Source of the DNA: DATARH01 sp035570495
Lineage (GTDB): Bacteria; Pseudomonadota; Alphaproteobacteria; ATCC43930; CGMCC-115725
Length of the DNA: 64,000 bases
Assembly (NCBI GenBank): GCA_035570495.1
Contig: DATMLO010000025.1
Span: 1 to 64,000, forward strand
Direction of reading: 5' to 3'
The notes under the pieces are model-generated. The model was not told the origin of the DNA. It ran no database searches and was given only the letters and a program-made list of their open reading frames with translations. This document shows, piece after piece, positions 1-9,015 of the stretch (its first letter is position 1; each line of letters starts with the position of its first letter). The position numbers and the translations under genes were made by a program.

Positions 1-2
1 GA

Positions 3-317
3 GACGACATCCTCGACGACATCACACTCTATTGGCTGACGCGCACGGCTGTGTCTTCCGCGCGCTCGTATTGGGACTATAGCTCCACGGCGAAAAAGGG
101 CTTCTTTGACGTTAAAGGTGCCACCATCCCCGTGGCCGTGAGCGCCTTTCCCGACGAGATTTATACCGCTCCGCGCAGTTGGGCAGAGAAGGCGTACCCG
201 AAGCTCATTTATTACAATACGCCGCCCAGAGGTGGGCACTTCGCGGCGTGGGAGCGGCCGCAGTTATACGCAGAAGACGTTCGTGCGGGTTTGAGACCCC
301 TGCGGAAGGTGGGCTGA
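3..317 (+). CDS. epoxide hydrolase, C-terminal part (5' end outside window)
   Basis: The reading frame is open from base 3 and ends with TGA at 315-317, so this is the last ~104 residues of a gene starting left of the window. The sequence fits the C-terminus of alpha/beta-hydrolase-fold epoxide hydrolases: an APRSWAEKAYP stretch and then GGHFAAWERP, where the His is the expected catalytic base. This family opens epoxides to diols through an Asp nucleophile, which would lie upstream and cannot be checked. No signal peptide can be judged. A second hydrolase gene follows at 451, so hydrolases are clustered here. Family call is confident; substrate unknown. Confidence 0.75.
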   Translation, partial: DDILDDITLYWLTRTAVSSARSYWDYSSTAKKGFFDVKGATIPVAVSAFPDEIYTAPRSWAEKAYPKLIYYNTPPRGGHFAAWERPQLYAEDVRAGLRPLRKVG

Positions 318-450
318 ACACGGCGCAATGCTGTGTGCGCCGCCTCGCCACGCACCCACAACAGTGACCTTGTTGTCGAACTACGCGGAACACCGGCGGC
401 GACCGAACCCGTGAATTGCCAGAGGCCGCTTACTTCAAAGGAGAATGGTC

Positions 451-1470
451 ATGAGTCAGATTACGACTGAGACAAGCATTGACCGCCGCCGCCTCTTTGG
501 AATAGCGGCCGCGACGACGGCGGTCGCGCAGCTCGGCCTGCCGAGGCTCGCCCGGGCCGACACGACGACTTCCTTCGCCTCGCTGAAGCAGGTCAACGCA
601 GGCCTTCTGAATGTCGGCTACGCCGAAGCCGGACCCGCCGCTGGGCCCGTCGTCATTCTGCTCCACGGCTGGCCGTACGACATTTACAGCTTTGTCGATG
701 TCGCGCCGGCGCTGGCGTCCGAGGGATATCGGGTGATCGTACCCTACCTGCGCAGCTACGGTTCCACGCGCTTTCTGTCGAGCGGCACGATGCGCAACGG
801 CCAGCCATCCGCGGTGGCCCTCGACACCATCGCGCTGATGGACGCGCTGAAGATCGAGAAGGCGACGATCGGCGGCTTCGATTGGGGTGGGCGCACGGGT
901 TGCATCATCGCCGCGCTATGGCCCGAGCGCTGCCGGGCTCTGGTCGCGGTCAGCGGCTACCTCATTGGCAGCCAGGAATCGGGCAAGACGCCGCTGCCGC
1001 CCAAAGCCGAGCTTCAATGGTGGTATCAGTTCTACTTTGCGACGGACCGCGGCCGACACGGCTACGATAAGTATCGGCACGACTTCGCCAAACTCATCTG
1101 GCAGCTCGCGTCGCCGAAATGGAACTTCAGCGACACCACATTCGATCGCAGCGCGGCCGCGCTCGACAACCCGGATCAGGTCGCCGTCGTCATCCACAAT
1201 TACCGTTGGCGGATCGGCCTGGCCAAGGGCGAAGCGAAATACGAGGGCCTGGAAAAACGGCTTGCCGCACTTCCGACGATCGGCGTGCCGACCATCACCA
1301 TGGAAGGCGACGCCAATGGCGCGCCGCATCCCGAGCCCGCCAGCTACGCCAACAAGTTTACCGGCAAGTACGAACACCGGACGATCACCGGCGGCATTGG
1401 CCACAACCTGCCGCAGGAAGCCCCGAAAGACTTTGCCCAAGCCATTACCGACGTTGCCAAAATCGCATAG
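451..1470 (+). CDS. Tat-exported alpha/beta hydrolase (epoxide hydrolase / dehalogenase-like)
   Basis: A 339-residue alpha/beta hydrolase. The N-terminus carries a twin-arginine signal (DRRRLFGIAA followed by an Ala-rich stretch ending LARA), so the enzyme is probably exported folded. HGWP near residue 72 is the oxyanion-hole motif. GGFDWGG places an Asp nucleophile at about residue 144, typical of epoxide hydrolases and haloalkane dehalogenases rather than Ser esterases. GGIGHNLP gives the base His at about residue 318. I chose ATG 451 because AAAGGAG at 437-443 is 7 bases away; ATG 445 would sit 1 base from it. A collapsed relative of this gene lies at 7441-7640. The substrate cannot be read from sequence. 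Confidence 0.85.
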   Translation: MSQITTETSIDRRRLFGIAAATTAVAQLGLPRLARADTTTSFASLKQVNAGLLNVGYAEAGPAAGPVVILLHGWPYDIYSFVDVAPALASEGYRVIVPYLRSYGSTRFLSSGTMRNGQPSAVALDTIALMDALKIEKATIGGFDWGGRTGCIIAALWPERCRALVAVSGYLIGSQESGKTPLPPKAELQWWYQFYFATDRGRHGYDKYRHDFAKLIWQLASPKWNFSDTTFDRSAAALDNPDQVAVVIHNYRWRIGLAKGEAKYEGLEKRLAALPTIGVPTITMEGDANGAPHPEPASYANKFTGKYEHRTITGGIGHNLPQEAPKDFAQAITDVAKIA

Positions 1471-1665
1471 AGATCGCCTGAGTTCGTCGTCCGCGCCATG
1501 CTTGATCGAGCAGAGGCCGAGAGTTGCGGTAAATGTCGAGAAGCTGTCGGGGCCACTCGGTGCCTCGGGCCGCCACGTTAAGATTTTGTGCTCTCCAGGT
1601 AGCCCGGTCCCGCGGAGTGGTCGAGCGGCGGTCGACGCAGCGGAAGATCGGCCAGGAGATGTTGC

Positions 1666-2556
1666 ATGCTCCCCACCTCAGATAAGCGGTCCTGGTTCGG
1701 TATTGGCGCTTTCCTCCTTTTGGGTGGTATTGGGATCCCAATATGGACTGTGGCCTGGCCGGGCGGCGCCCCCAAATTCGCCGGCACCATCATACGGATT
1801 TGCAGCGCTCCGTTTCACCCGGCGGCTCCGGAGCAGACCTCGTTTTTCGCGCGAAACTCGGCCGCGATGAGCCGGATGATGATCGGCATGGCAATAGAGC
1901 CAAGCGGCGACGTCGACCCCGACTTCGTTGCGATGATGGTGCCGCATCATCAGGGCGCCATCGACGTCGCCCAAGCCGAGCTGCAGTACGGTCATAACGA
2001 GCAGCTTCGGCGCATCGCCCAGGAGATCGTGGTCGAGCAGCTGCAGGAGATTGCGGCGATGCGGCTCGCGATCGGCGAGCACGCTTCGCCCACATGGATG
2101 ACCAATAAAGCTCATGAAGCGCCGGCTGGGCCGTCGCCGGTGAAGACCACACCGGCTAATGATGCCGCATTCGTAATTCGCTCGAATACGGCGATGGACG
2201 CGATGATGACCGACATGGCCGTCACGCCCACGGGCAACGTCGACCACGACTTCGTTGCGATAATGGTGCCGCATCATCAGGGGGCCATCGACATGGCCCA
2301 GGCTGAGCTGCAGTACGGGCAGAATCCGCTGCTGAAGACGGCCGCGCAAGAAATCATCGTCGATCAATTGCAGGAGATCACGCTGATGCGCCTCGCGCTC
2401 GGTCAACCTCCTCCGCAATCGGTGCCTTCGCCGACCCAGGCCCCCTCCGACGCGATGCAGACCTCACCGGCAAACGAATCTGACAACGACGGGCCCCAAA
2501 CGAGGATGCCTCCGGGGATGCACATGGCCCCAATCGGTCCCGTTGGAGCCCGCTGA
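1666..2556 (+). CDS. membrane-anchored protein with two DUF305 (CopM-like) domains
   Basis: A 296-residue protein with one hydrophobic N-terminal segment (residues ~9-33) that should anchor or export it. Two copies of a DUF305 domain follow, at about residues 66-130 and 180-246. Each carries DFVAxMVPHHQGAID and a Met/His-rich AMxxMM stretch, then an AQEI-V-QLQEI helix. DUF305 proteins are ferritin-like four-helix bundles; some, such as CopM, bind copper or silver in the periplasm. The two copies are nearly identical in the core, indicating internal duplication. The tail is Pro/Ser/Met-rich. AGGAG precedes ATG 1666. A metal-binding role is inferred from family and from Met/His content. Confidence 0.8.
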   Translation: MLPTSDKRSWFGIGAFLLLGGIGIPIWTVAWPGGAPKFAGTIIRICSAPFHPAAPEQTSFFARNSAAMSRMMIGMAIEPSGDVDPDFVAMMVPHHQGAIDVAQAELQYGHNEQLRRIAQEIVVEQLQEIAAMRLAIGEHASPTWMTNKAHEAPAGPSPVKTTPANDAAFVIRSNTAMDAMMTDMAVTPTGNVDHDFVAIMVPHHQGAIDMAQAELQYGQNPLLKTAAQEIIVDQLQEITLMRLALGQPPPQSVPSPTQAPSDAMQTSPANESDNDGPQTRMPPGMHMAPIGPVGAR

Positions 2557-2582
2557 CCATTCCTAGGAAAGGAGTACCGACC

Positions 2583-4043
2583 GTGAAGCACAAAACTCTT
2601 GTAGCGGCACTGTTCGGCGGCACACTACTCGCGGGCCTGTCTCCGGCCTTTGCCGGCCAGGCGCCTTACGGGGCGTCCGCGCCAGACATTTCGGTTAGTA
2701 GTCATGACCGTGTCTACACCGGCGACCAGTTCTCTAATACCGTTTCGGTGGTCGATCCGGTCGACAATAAGACGCTCGGCGTCATCTCGCTTGGCGACCC
2801 CTCGCCGGCGAATTTCAGCCCGCTGTACAAGGGCCAAGTACTCGTGCATGGCATGGGCTTCTCCCCGAATCACCGCACGATCGGCGTAGTCTCGATCGGC
2901 TCGAACTCGGTCACGTTCATCGATACAGCAACGAATACCGTGAAGCACATCACCTATGTCGGGCGTGCCCCGCATGAAGCCTTCTGGACGCCGGACGGCA
3001 AGGAGGTGTGGGTGACCGTGCGCGGCGAGAACTACGTCGACGTGCTCGACGGCAAAACTTTCGAGGAGAAGACCCGAATCATCACGCCACCTGGCCCCGG
3101 CATGACCATCTTCTCGCCCGACGACAAATACGGCTACGTCTGCTCGTCGTTCAACCCTGTCACCGACGTGATTTCCGTCGCCAGTCACAAGATCGTTGGG
3201 ACGGTCAAGCAGGCGAGCCCCTTCTGCCCGAACATCGCGGCTACGCCGGATGGCAAGCAGGTCTGGTTCACCCTCAAGGATACCGGAAAGACCCAGGTCT
3301 TCAACGCCGAGCCGCCCTTCAACACGCTGAAGATCCTCGACACCGGCCCCATCAGCAATCACGTGAACATCGTCCACAACGCGAACGGCACCTTCGCCTA
3401 CGTGACGATCGGCGGCCTCAACGAGGTGAGGGTGTTCCGCACCGACGACTTCTCGCAGGTCGCGACCATCCCCGTGGGCGAGCTGCCGCACGGCCTCTGG
3501 CCCTCAGGCGACGGCACCCGCATCTATGTCGGTCTGGAGAACGGGGACGCCGTGACCGCCATCGATACGCTGACCAACAAGGTCATCGGCACGACGGCGA
3601 TCGGACAGGCGCCGCAGGCGCTGACCTACGTTCCAAACGCCGTGCCCAGCGGGGACGGAACGCAGAACCTAAATCCGCTGGGCCTGGCCGGCCACGCGGC
3701 GCACCTCACGATGGCGGCGCCCGACGCCGAAAAGGGAGTGGCCCCGACGACTGTGACTCTATTTGACCAGGGCCTCATCCAGGTGCTGGAGGCGGCCGTA
3801 ACAGGCCTTGAGCCGAAGCAATCTTACGTCCTTGCGCTCTCCACCAAGCCGGATGGCACTGGTCCGTCGCAGCCCCTGACGACCTTCATGACCAACCCGG
3901 CCGGGGCGGCGATTGTCAACGCGATCGGACCGATCCGGCAGATCGTTCAGAGCGATGAATCCTCGGCCAAGCAATATCTGGTCATCCTGCCCGGACGCCC
4001 GGACAAGCCCGGCCCACCGGCACAGGTGCAAGTCGCCAGCTGA
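2583..4043 (+). CDS. secreted YncE/YVTN-type beta-propeller protein
   Basis: A 486-residue protein with a Sec signal peptide (MKHKTLVAALFGGTLLAG...AFAG). It is followed by repeated ~40-residue blades of the YVTN/YncE kind: SVVDPVDNKTLGVI, TFIDTATNTVKHI, VDVLDGKTFEEKT and AIDTLTNKVIGTT. About seven blades are visible up to residue ~350. The C-terminal ~120 residues look like a separate beta-domain. Such propellers bind ligands or partners, and no catalytic residues can be named. GTG 2583 is chosen because AAAGGAG sits at 2569-2575 and the signal peptide begins there. It follows the DUF305 gene by 26 bases, suggesting co-transcription. Confidence 0.8.
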   Translation: MKHKTLVAALFGGTLLAGLSPAFAGQAPYGASAPDISVSSHDRVYTGDQFSNTVSVVDPVDNKTLGVISLGDPSPANFSPLYKGQVLVHGMGFSPNHRTIGVVSIGSNSVTFIDTATNTVKHITYVGRAPHEAFWTPDGKEVWVTVRGENYVDVLDGKTFEEKTRIITPPGPGMTIFSPDDKYGYVCSSFNPVTDVISVASHKIVGTVKQASPFCPNIAATPDGKQVWFTLKDTGKTQVFNAEPPFNTLKILDTGPISNHVNIVHNANGTFAYVTIGGLNEVRVFRTDDFSQVATIPVGELPHGLWPSGDGTRIYVGLENGDAVTAIDTLTNKVIGTTAIGQAPQALTYVPNAVPSGDGTQNLNPLGLAGHAAHLTMAAPDAEKGVAPTTVTLFDQGLIQVLEAAVTGLEPKQSYVLALSTKPDGTGPSQPLTTFMTNPAGAAIVNAIGPIRQIVQSDESSAKQYLVILPGRPDKPGPPAQVQVAS

Positions 4044-4082
4044 TTGATCCGGGTGGTCGGGGTCGGCTGAAGGAACCAAGCC

Positions 4083-4970
4083 ATGCGGAGGCGCGAGTTT
4101 GTGACCGGTCTGGCTGCGCTCGCGCTGGACACGACGGTTGTGCACGCCGCCACGCCAACCACACTCAGTGGCCGCCTAACGCAACTTACTGCACCGGGGA
4201 CGGGCGACAACCGCGCCACCTATTTGCCGGATGGCTCGGCGCTGCTCTTCGCTTCGAATCGCAGCGGCCGGTCGCAGATTTGGATCATGGATCACGATGG
4301 CGGCAAGCCGAGGCGGTTCCACGAAAGTGGTGCCAACGACTACGGCCGCGTCGCGCCGAGCCCGAACGGCACGCGCTTCTCTTTCAGTTCGGACCGCAGC
4401 GGCCAGAATGTCGTTTATGCCCTCAACACGAGCCGTGGAACAATCACGCCGATTTCCGACACGATGGCTTGGAGTTTTGGCCCAAGCTGGTCGTCGCGCG
4501 ACCGGATAGCCTATTTTGCGCGCCAAGGTGGCAAGGGCCTTAACCTCTGGACGGTTGCGCCCGACGGCTCGGATCGGCGGCAAGTCACCAATCGGCCGGG
4601 TGAGAGCCGCCAGCCGTGGTGGTCGCCGGACGGCACCACACTGGCATTCGCGGCTGATGAGGGAACGCAACGTTTCCAGGTGCGTCTCGCGGCAGCGAAC
4701 GGTGCGGATGTGCGAGCGCTCACCAGAACAGGCAACTGGCAGCAACCGTTCTGGAGTCCCGATGGACTGCGTCTAGCCGCTTCGGCTGAAATCGACAGTA
4801 TCGGCTTCCAGATTCTGCTTATCGGTGCAGACGGCGGGAAAGTGCAGCGCATTGAACAGCCGGAAGGCGATAATCTGCATCCCGCATGGTCGCCCGACGG
4901 TCGCAGCATCGTATTTACCGCCGGCCGGAACAACGAAGGTGCGCTTTGGCGGTTCGACCTCCCCACGTAA
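4083..4970 (+). CDS. exported TolB-like (PD40/WD40-like) beta-propeller protein
   Basis: A 295-residue protein with an N-terminal export signal containing RREFV, compatible with a Tat signal, and a cleavage-like VHAA near residue 22. The rest consists of PD40 repeats of the TolB type: YLPDGSALLFASNRSG, PSPNGTRFSFSSDRSG, WWSPDGTTLAFAAD and WSPDGRSIVFTAG. TolB itself is larger and has an extra N-terminal domain, which is absent, so this is a stand-alone propeller. It sits 39 bases after another propeller gene, so the two may act together in the periplasm. Specific function unknown. Confidence 0.75.
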   Translation: MRRREFVTGLAALALDTTVVHAATPTTLSGRLTQLTAPGTGDNRATYLPDGSALLFASNRSGRSQIWIMDHDGGKPRRFHESGANDYGRVAPSPNGTRFSFSSDRSGQNVVYALNTSRGTITPISDTMAWSFGPSWSSRDRIAYFARQGGKGLNLWTVAPDGSDRRQVTNRPGESRQPWWSPDGTTLAFAADEGTQRFQVRLAAANGADVRALTRTGNWQQPFWSPDGLRLAASAEIDSIGFQILLIGADGGKVQRIEQPEGDNLHPAWSPDGRSIVFTAGRNNEGALWRFDLPT

Positions 4971-5237
4971 CGGGTCTTTTGGAGTGTCGCGATTTTCGTG
5001 CGTGGTTGCGGGTCTGACCCACCGCGGGGCTCAACCTGGGCACGTAGGGACTTCGTGGGAGTGCCTATTCGACAAAAGCGGCGAACACGAAAGACACTGG
5101 AAACCGTCTGAGCGAGGTTCGTGCAGCTTTCGGTCACTGCGCAAATCAGTCTGAGGCAAGTAGCACGCAAAGCGCCACCGTCTTTCATTTTAGTGCACGC
5201 GACGGCCCGTCTAAACGCAAAAGCTGAGGAGCTAGAC

Positions 5238-5927
5238 GTGAGCAGCAGTGAAGTGCGCGGCGGCCTCGCGATGGACACGCCCAGAGCGCAGACGCGCGGC
5301 ATGAGGCTTGAGATCGTCGTAATCCCCGTTTCGGACGTCGATCGCGCTAAGCGTTTTTGCGGCGGCTTGAGTTGGAGGCTCGACGCCGATTTCGGTTCCG
5401 GTAATGACTTCCGGGTGATCCAGTTCACGCCGCCTGGCTCCGGATGCTCAGTTATCTTCGGCAAGAACGTGACCCCAGCGGCGCCCGGAACCGCCCAGGG
5501 AATGTACCTCATCGTCTCCGACATCCAGGCCGTTCGCGACGAGCTGCTGAGCCGCGGAGTCGAGATCGGTGAAATCTTTCATGACGGTGGCGATGTGCAC
5601 ACCGGCGCGAGCGAACGCTACTTGCTGGGGCGATGCCGGGTCGCCGGTGTGCATCCTGAGCGTCGCAGCTACCGCTCGTTCACTTCGTTCAGCGATCCGG
5701 ACGGCAATGGCTGGCTGTTGCAGGAGATCACCCTGCGAATGCCCGGACGCATCGCCGCGGACAACACCCATTTCACCTCACCGGCCGAGCTCGCGACCGC
5801 GCTCCGGCGCGCGGCAGCCGCGCATGGCGAGAACGAGAAGCGGACAGGTCAGCCCGACGCGAACTGGGCAGACTGGTACGCGGCGTACATCGTCCGGGAG
5901 CAGGCCGGCGAGGAGTTACCGTTGTGA
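5238..5927 (+). CDS. VOC (glyoxalase/bleomycin-resistance fold) family protein
   Basis: A 229-residue protein. MRLEIVVIPVSDVDRAKRF opens the VOC domain and FSDPDGNGWLLQEI closes it, giving the usual pair of beta-alpha-beta-beta-beta units. A conserved C-terminal extension ends DANWADWYAAYIVREQAGEELPL. VOC proteins bind a divalent metal and act as dioxygenases, isomerases, glutathione or fosfomycin transferases, or binding proteins, and the sequence does not decide which. I start at GTG 5238, with GAGGAG at 5226-5231 seven bases upstream; a later ATG at 5271 is possible. The region around residues 115-130 departs from what I expect of relatives and may contain compensating indels. Confidence 0.7.
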   Translation: MSSSEVRGGLAMDTPRAQTRGMRLEIVVIPVSDVDRAKRFCGGLSWRLDADFGSGNDFRVIQFTPPGSGCSVIFGKNVTPAAPGTAQGMYLIVSDIQAVRDELLSRGVEIGEIFHDGGDVHTGASERYLLGRCRVAGVHPERRSYRSFTSFSDPDGNGWLLQEITLRMPGRIAADNTHFTSPAELATALRRAAAAHGENEKRTGQPDANWADWYAAYIVREQAGEELPL

Positions 5928-6217
5928 GGCGGCAGTCAGCTGCTTCACGAGCGGAAGTCGGGAGAAACGTGACGTCGACCGATCTGATCGCCCGCCTGTG
6001 GATACTCGATTTGCGCCGGGGTGCCTTTATCGAGATCGGCGGCACGTCCCCTCTGATGGATATTTGGCGGTGCGTCCGACACCGGATCGATACGAACGAG
6101 ATCACGGCCCAGGGCGATCCGGTGACGCTGTCACGCCGGCAGACGAGCCGCGTACGACGTCTCGCCAAGGAACTTTCGGAACACGTTGTTGTGCCTGGCG
6201 GCAGCGGAGCGAACTGA
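5924..6217 (+). CDS. hypothetical protein, 97 aa
   Basis: The frame starts at GTG 5924, overlapping the TGA of the upstream gene in a GTGA arrangement, which often reflects coupled translation. The product is 97 residues, basic, with no signal peptide or membrane segment. The most protein-like stretch is TDLIARLWILDLRRGAFIEIGG. I do not recognise it. Minus-strand frames through this stretch are no better. It may be a real small gene or chance open frame in GC-rich DNA. Confidence 0.35.
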   Translation: MRRQSAASRAEVGRNVTSTDLIARLWILDLRRGAFIEIGGTSPLMDIWRCVRHRIDTNEITAQGDPVTLSRRQTSRVRRLAKELSEHVVVPGGSGAN

Positions 6218-6277
6218 CACCGCGATGATCTGTTCGAGATAGCCGTTCAAAACGCATCTCGAACCGGAGGCAAGCCG

Positions 6278-7337
6278 ATGAAGAACCCACTTTACCCTGC
6301 CCTCGCGGCAGGGGTCGCCCTCGCGGTACTCGCGGGTGGAACCATCGATATGGCAACGACGAGCACCATTGCTGCCGGCTACCCCGCCTCGGCGTCCGAG
6401 CTGGCGGTGCTTGGCGCAAAGCAATGGCTCAACACGCCGCCCCTCCGGGATACTGGTCTTCGCGGCAAGGTCGTTCTTGTCAATTTCTGGACCTATTCCT
6501 GCATCAACAGCCTTCGGGCATTGCCCTATGTCCGGGCCTGGGCGGACAGATACAAGGACCGGGGTCTGATAACCGTTGGCGCGCATGCGCCGGAGTTCGG
6601 TTTCGAGCACGACATCGCAAATGTCCAGCCCGCGACCGACCGCTACGGCGTCCACTATCCGGTCGCTATCGACAATCTGGAACGGCTTTGGCAACGAGGC
6701 CTGGCCAGCATTTTATTTGGTGGACGCCAGTGGGCGCGTGCGCTTGCGCATGCTCGGCGAAGGGGACTACGACAAGACCGAGCGGGCCATCCAGCAATTG
6801 CTTTCCGAAGCCAACGGCGTTCCCGTGACAGGCGATCTCACCACCGTCATCGGCGAGGGTGCCGAAGCTCCGGCGGACGATGCCGATCTCTTATCGCCCG
6901 AAACTTATGTTGGGGACGCGAAAGCGGAGAATTTCGCCTCGCCCGGCGGGCCCGTCGGCGGTTCCGCCAAATCCTATCGCGTGCCGACGACATTGGGGCT
7001 CAATCATTGGGGCCTCGTTGGGATCTGGAACGTCGCGGGCGAATTCGCCACGCTGAGCGAGGCGTCCGGCGGCATCCGCTTCCGCTTCCATTCCCGTGAT
7101 CTGCATATCGTGCTCGCCTCTTCTACGCCAGATCGGCCGGTTCGCTTTCGCATCAAACTTGATGGTGTCGCTCCCGGCGCCGATCACGGCGGCGATGCCG
7201 ATGCCGACGGCGCGGGCATCGTTCAAGAGCCCCGGCTTTACCAGCTCGTGCGTCAGACAGGGCCGGTGGCCGATCGCACTTTCGAGATCGAATTCTCGGA
7301 CCCCGGTGTCCGCGCCTATGTCTTCACCTTTGGCTGA
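6278..7337 (+). pseudogene. DipZ-type thioredoxin-like protein, frameshifted
   Basis: The gene starts at ATG 6278 behind GGAGG, with a hydrophobic N-terminal export segment. The first frame gives a thioredoxin-fold half (VVLVNFWTYSCINSLRALPY, then PVAIDN). At about 6675-6690 the coding sense jumps to another frame, which reads IWNGFGNEAWPAFYLVDASG. It continues through the C-terminal domain seen in DipZ/TlpA-like redoxins and ends at 7337. Compared with the usual IDNDYAIWN pattern, about 11 bases appear lost. The active site reads C-I-N-S, so a resolving Cys is missing at the CxxC position, as in part of this family. The rest of the gene is intact, so recent inactivation or a sequence error are both possible. 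Confidence 0.75.
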
Positions 7338-7440
7338 CTTGGCCGTCGAAGCAGGACTTCGTCGCGGCGCGTCATCCCGCGATACCAAGCAACCGACAGC
7401 AGCGCTGATCCGCGTTGATGATCCAAGTGGAGACGTCATC

Positions 7441-7640
7441 ATGACAAACAACGGCGACACCATCGATCAACACCGACGCCGTCTTGTGGGGGCAACGGCT
7501 CTCGCGTTGGCCGCTCTTCCGCGGCGAAGTTCTCCGGCAGACGAATTCACCATCGGGTGCCGAATGCGGGCCACGCCCTACCGCAGCAAGCGCCGAAGGT
7601 CTTTGCCGACGCGGTCATGGAAGTGACGAAGCCAGTTTGA
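7441..7640 (+). pseudogene. collapsed Tat-exported alpha/beta hydrolase (both ends only)
   Basis: ATG 7441 has GGAG upstream and begins a Tat-like signal (HRRRLVGATALALAAL). After about 30 codons the sequence joins, in another frame, the extreme C-terminus of an alpha/beta hydrolase: PNAGHALPQQAPKVFADAV, ending TGA at 7638-7640. This resembles the end of the intact hydrolase at 451-1470 (GGIGHNLPQEAPKDFAQAI). An internal deletion of roughly 800 bases would explain it. The remnant cannot fold as a hydrolase, and the original frame stops at about 7624. Confidence 0.7.
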
Positions 7641-7663
7641 TAGGGCCGAACAAGGAGGGGCTT

Positions 7664-8239
7664 ATGAGACGGATTACGCTGGCTGCAGTTGCAGTTGCCG
7701 TTACAGCAGTCGCCGGTGTGGCCACCTACACGCAGTCCGCATCCGGACAATCCAATGGAGACGCCGCACCGATCTACGGAGTTAAAATCCCTGAGGGATA
7801 TCGTGACTGGCGCTTAATCTCAGTGAAGCGACTGACAGGCAAGCAGCTGACGGGTGCCGGAGGCGAGCTCAGGCAGTTGCGGGCCGAATTGGGCAACGAT
7901 CTCGCGATCAAGGCCTATCGCGACGGGACCCTGCCATTCCCGGATGGCGCAATCATCGTCGCGCTGCATTGGAATGAAGACTCGTCGGATGCGGACAATA
8001 AAGCCTTAGCCGAGGGTTTTCCCGGCCTCGGCCTCGCCTCCACCTTTGCCGGTTCTGCCGTGAACATTCAAATCATGGTCAAGGACTCAAAAAAATACGC
8101 CGTATCCGGCGGCTGGGGATTTGCCGACTTCACGAACGGCAAACCGGGCAGTGAAGCGCTGCACGAAAAATGCTTCCCCTGCCACCAGCCTGGCAAAGAT
8201 CGCGACTTCGTTTTCACTCGCTACGCACCTACACCCTGA
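7664..8239 (+). CDS. cytochrome P460 family protein, copy 1
   Basis: A 191-residue exported protein. An N-terminal signal (MRRITLAAVAVAVTAVAG) precedes a P460-type domain: YGVKIPEGYRDWRLISV, then LPFPDGAIIVALHW, VKDSKKYAVSGGWGF and a C-terminal CFPCH at residues 170-174 for covalent c-type haem. Known P460 proteins are periplasmic haem enzymes oxidising hydroxylamine, and related proteins are only annotated by fold. GGAGGGG lies just before ATG 7664. A paralogue at 9453 shares the same core and haem site, and this copy has a longer loop between them. The electron partner is not visible here. Confidence 0.8.
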   Translation: MRRITLAAVAVAVTAVAGVATYTQSASGQSNGDAAPIYGVKIPEGYRDWRLISVKRLTGKQLTGAGGELRQLRAELGNDLAIKAYRDGTLPFPDGAIIVALHWNEDSSDADNKALAEGFPGLGLASTFAGSAVNIQIMVKDSKKYAVSGGWGFADFTNGKPGSEALHEKCFPCHQPGKDRDFVFTRYAPTP

Positions 8240-8327
8240 ACTGAACAGGTCGCCGAACGCTGAGACCTCGGTGAAGATGTGCGAAACCGTCGTCGCCTAT
8301 ACGTTTTGCCCAATCGGAAAGGGCAAT

Positions 8328-8940
8328 ATGATGACCACCGTCGTCAAAGCCGCCGCCGTGCAGATCAGCCCGGTGCTCTATCGCTGCCGGGGCACGGTCG
8401 ATAGGGTTGTGAAGAAAATCCGGGAGCTCGCCGAACAGAGTGTCCAGTTCGCGACGTTCCCCGAGACCGTCATTCCTTATTACCCCTATTTCTCGTTTCT
8501 GCAGCCCGCATTTCAAATGGGCAAAGAGCACCTGCGCCTCATTGAGGAGTCGGTCACGGTCCCGTCCGTCGAGACGCACGCGATCGGCGAGGCTGCGCGG
8601 TCGGCCAACATGGTCGTGTCGATCGGCGTCAACGACCGTGACGGCGGTTCTGTCTACAATACGCAGCTTCTCTTCGACGCGGACGGCACGCTGATCCAAC
8701 GCCGCCGCAAGCTTACCCCCACCTACTACGAGCGCATCGTCTGGGGCCAAGGCGATGCGTCAGGCCTGCGCGCCGTCGACAGCGCGCTGGGCGCATCGGG
8801 CAGCTCGCCTGCTGGAGCATTTCATGCCGCTGGCACGCTACGCGCTCATCGCCGATGGCGAGCAGATGTATCCCGGATCGATGTACGGCCAGCCGTTCGC
8901 GGAAAAGACGGAAGTCAGCATTCGCCAGCACGCTCTTTAA
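8328..8940 (+). pseudogene. nitrilase, frameshifted and 3'-truncated
   Basis: Starts at ATG 8328 (or 8331) behind GGAAAGGG. Codons up to about residue 150 give a normal nitrilase N-terminus: KAAAVQISPVLY, FPETVIPYYPYFSF (catalytic Glu) and RRRKLTPTYYER (catalytic Lys). Near 8790 the frame is lost; restoring one base gives IGQLACWEHFMPLARYALIA, with the catalytic Cys, and then GEQMYPGSMYG. The frame stops at TAA 8938-8940 just after IRQHAL, about 100 residues short of the usual length. Nitrilases hydrolyse nitriles to acids. The combination of frameshift and lost C-terminus argues for a dead gene. Confidence 0.8.
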
Positions 8941-8949
8941 CCCGGCTTA

Positions 8950-9015
8950 GGGGCAAATTCGGTCGAACGCTAGTCGCCTCCTTGACGTCAGCTAAGCGCC
9001 GATTCCGGCCGTTCG
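8950..9015. repeat. 66-bp dispersed repeat, copy A
   Basis: One of four 66-base intergenic units in the left 17 kb. It begins GGGGCAAATT, has CGGTCGAACGC near base 11 and ends GCGCCGATTCCGGCCGTTCG. It aligns without gaps to copies B and C. It lies directly after the truncated nitrilase. Confidence 0.6.

Noticed and set aside
887..1870. Plus-strand 327-codon frame overlapping the hydrolase
   Set aside because: Shadow of the Tat hydrolase in another frame, Ser/Arg-rich, no domain.
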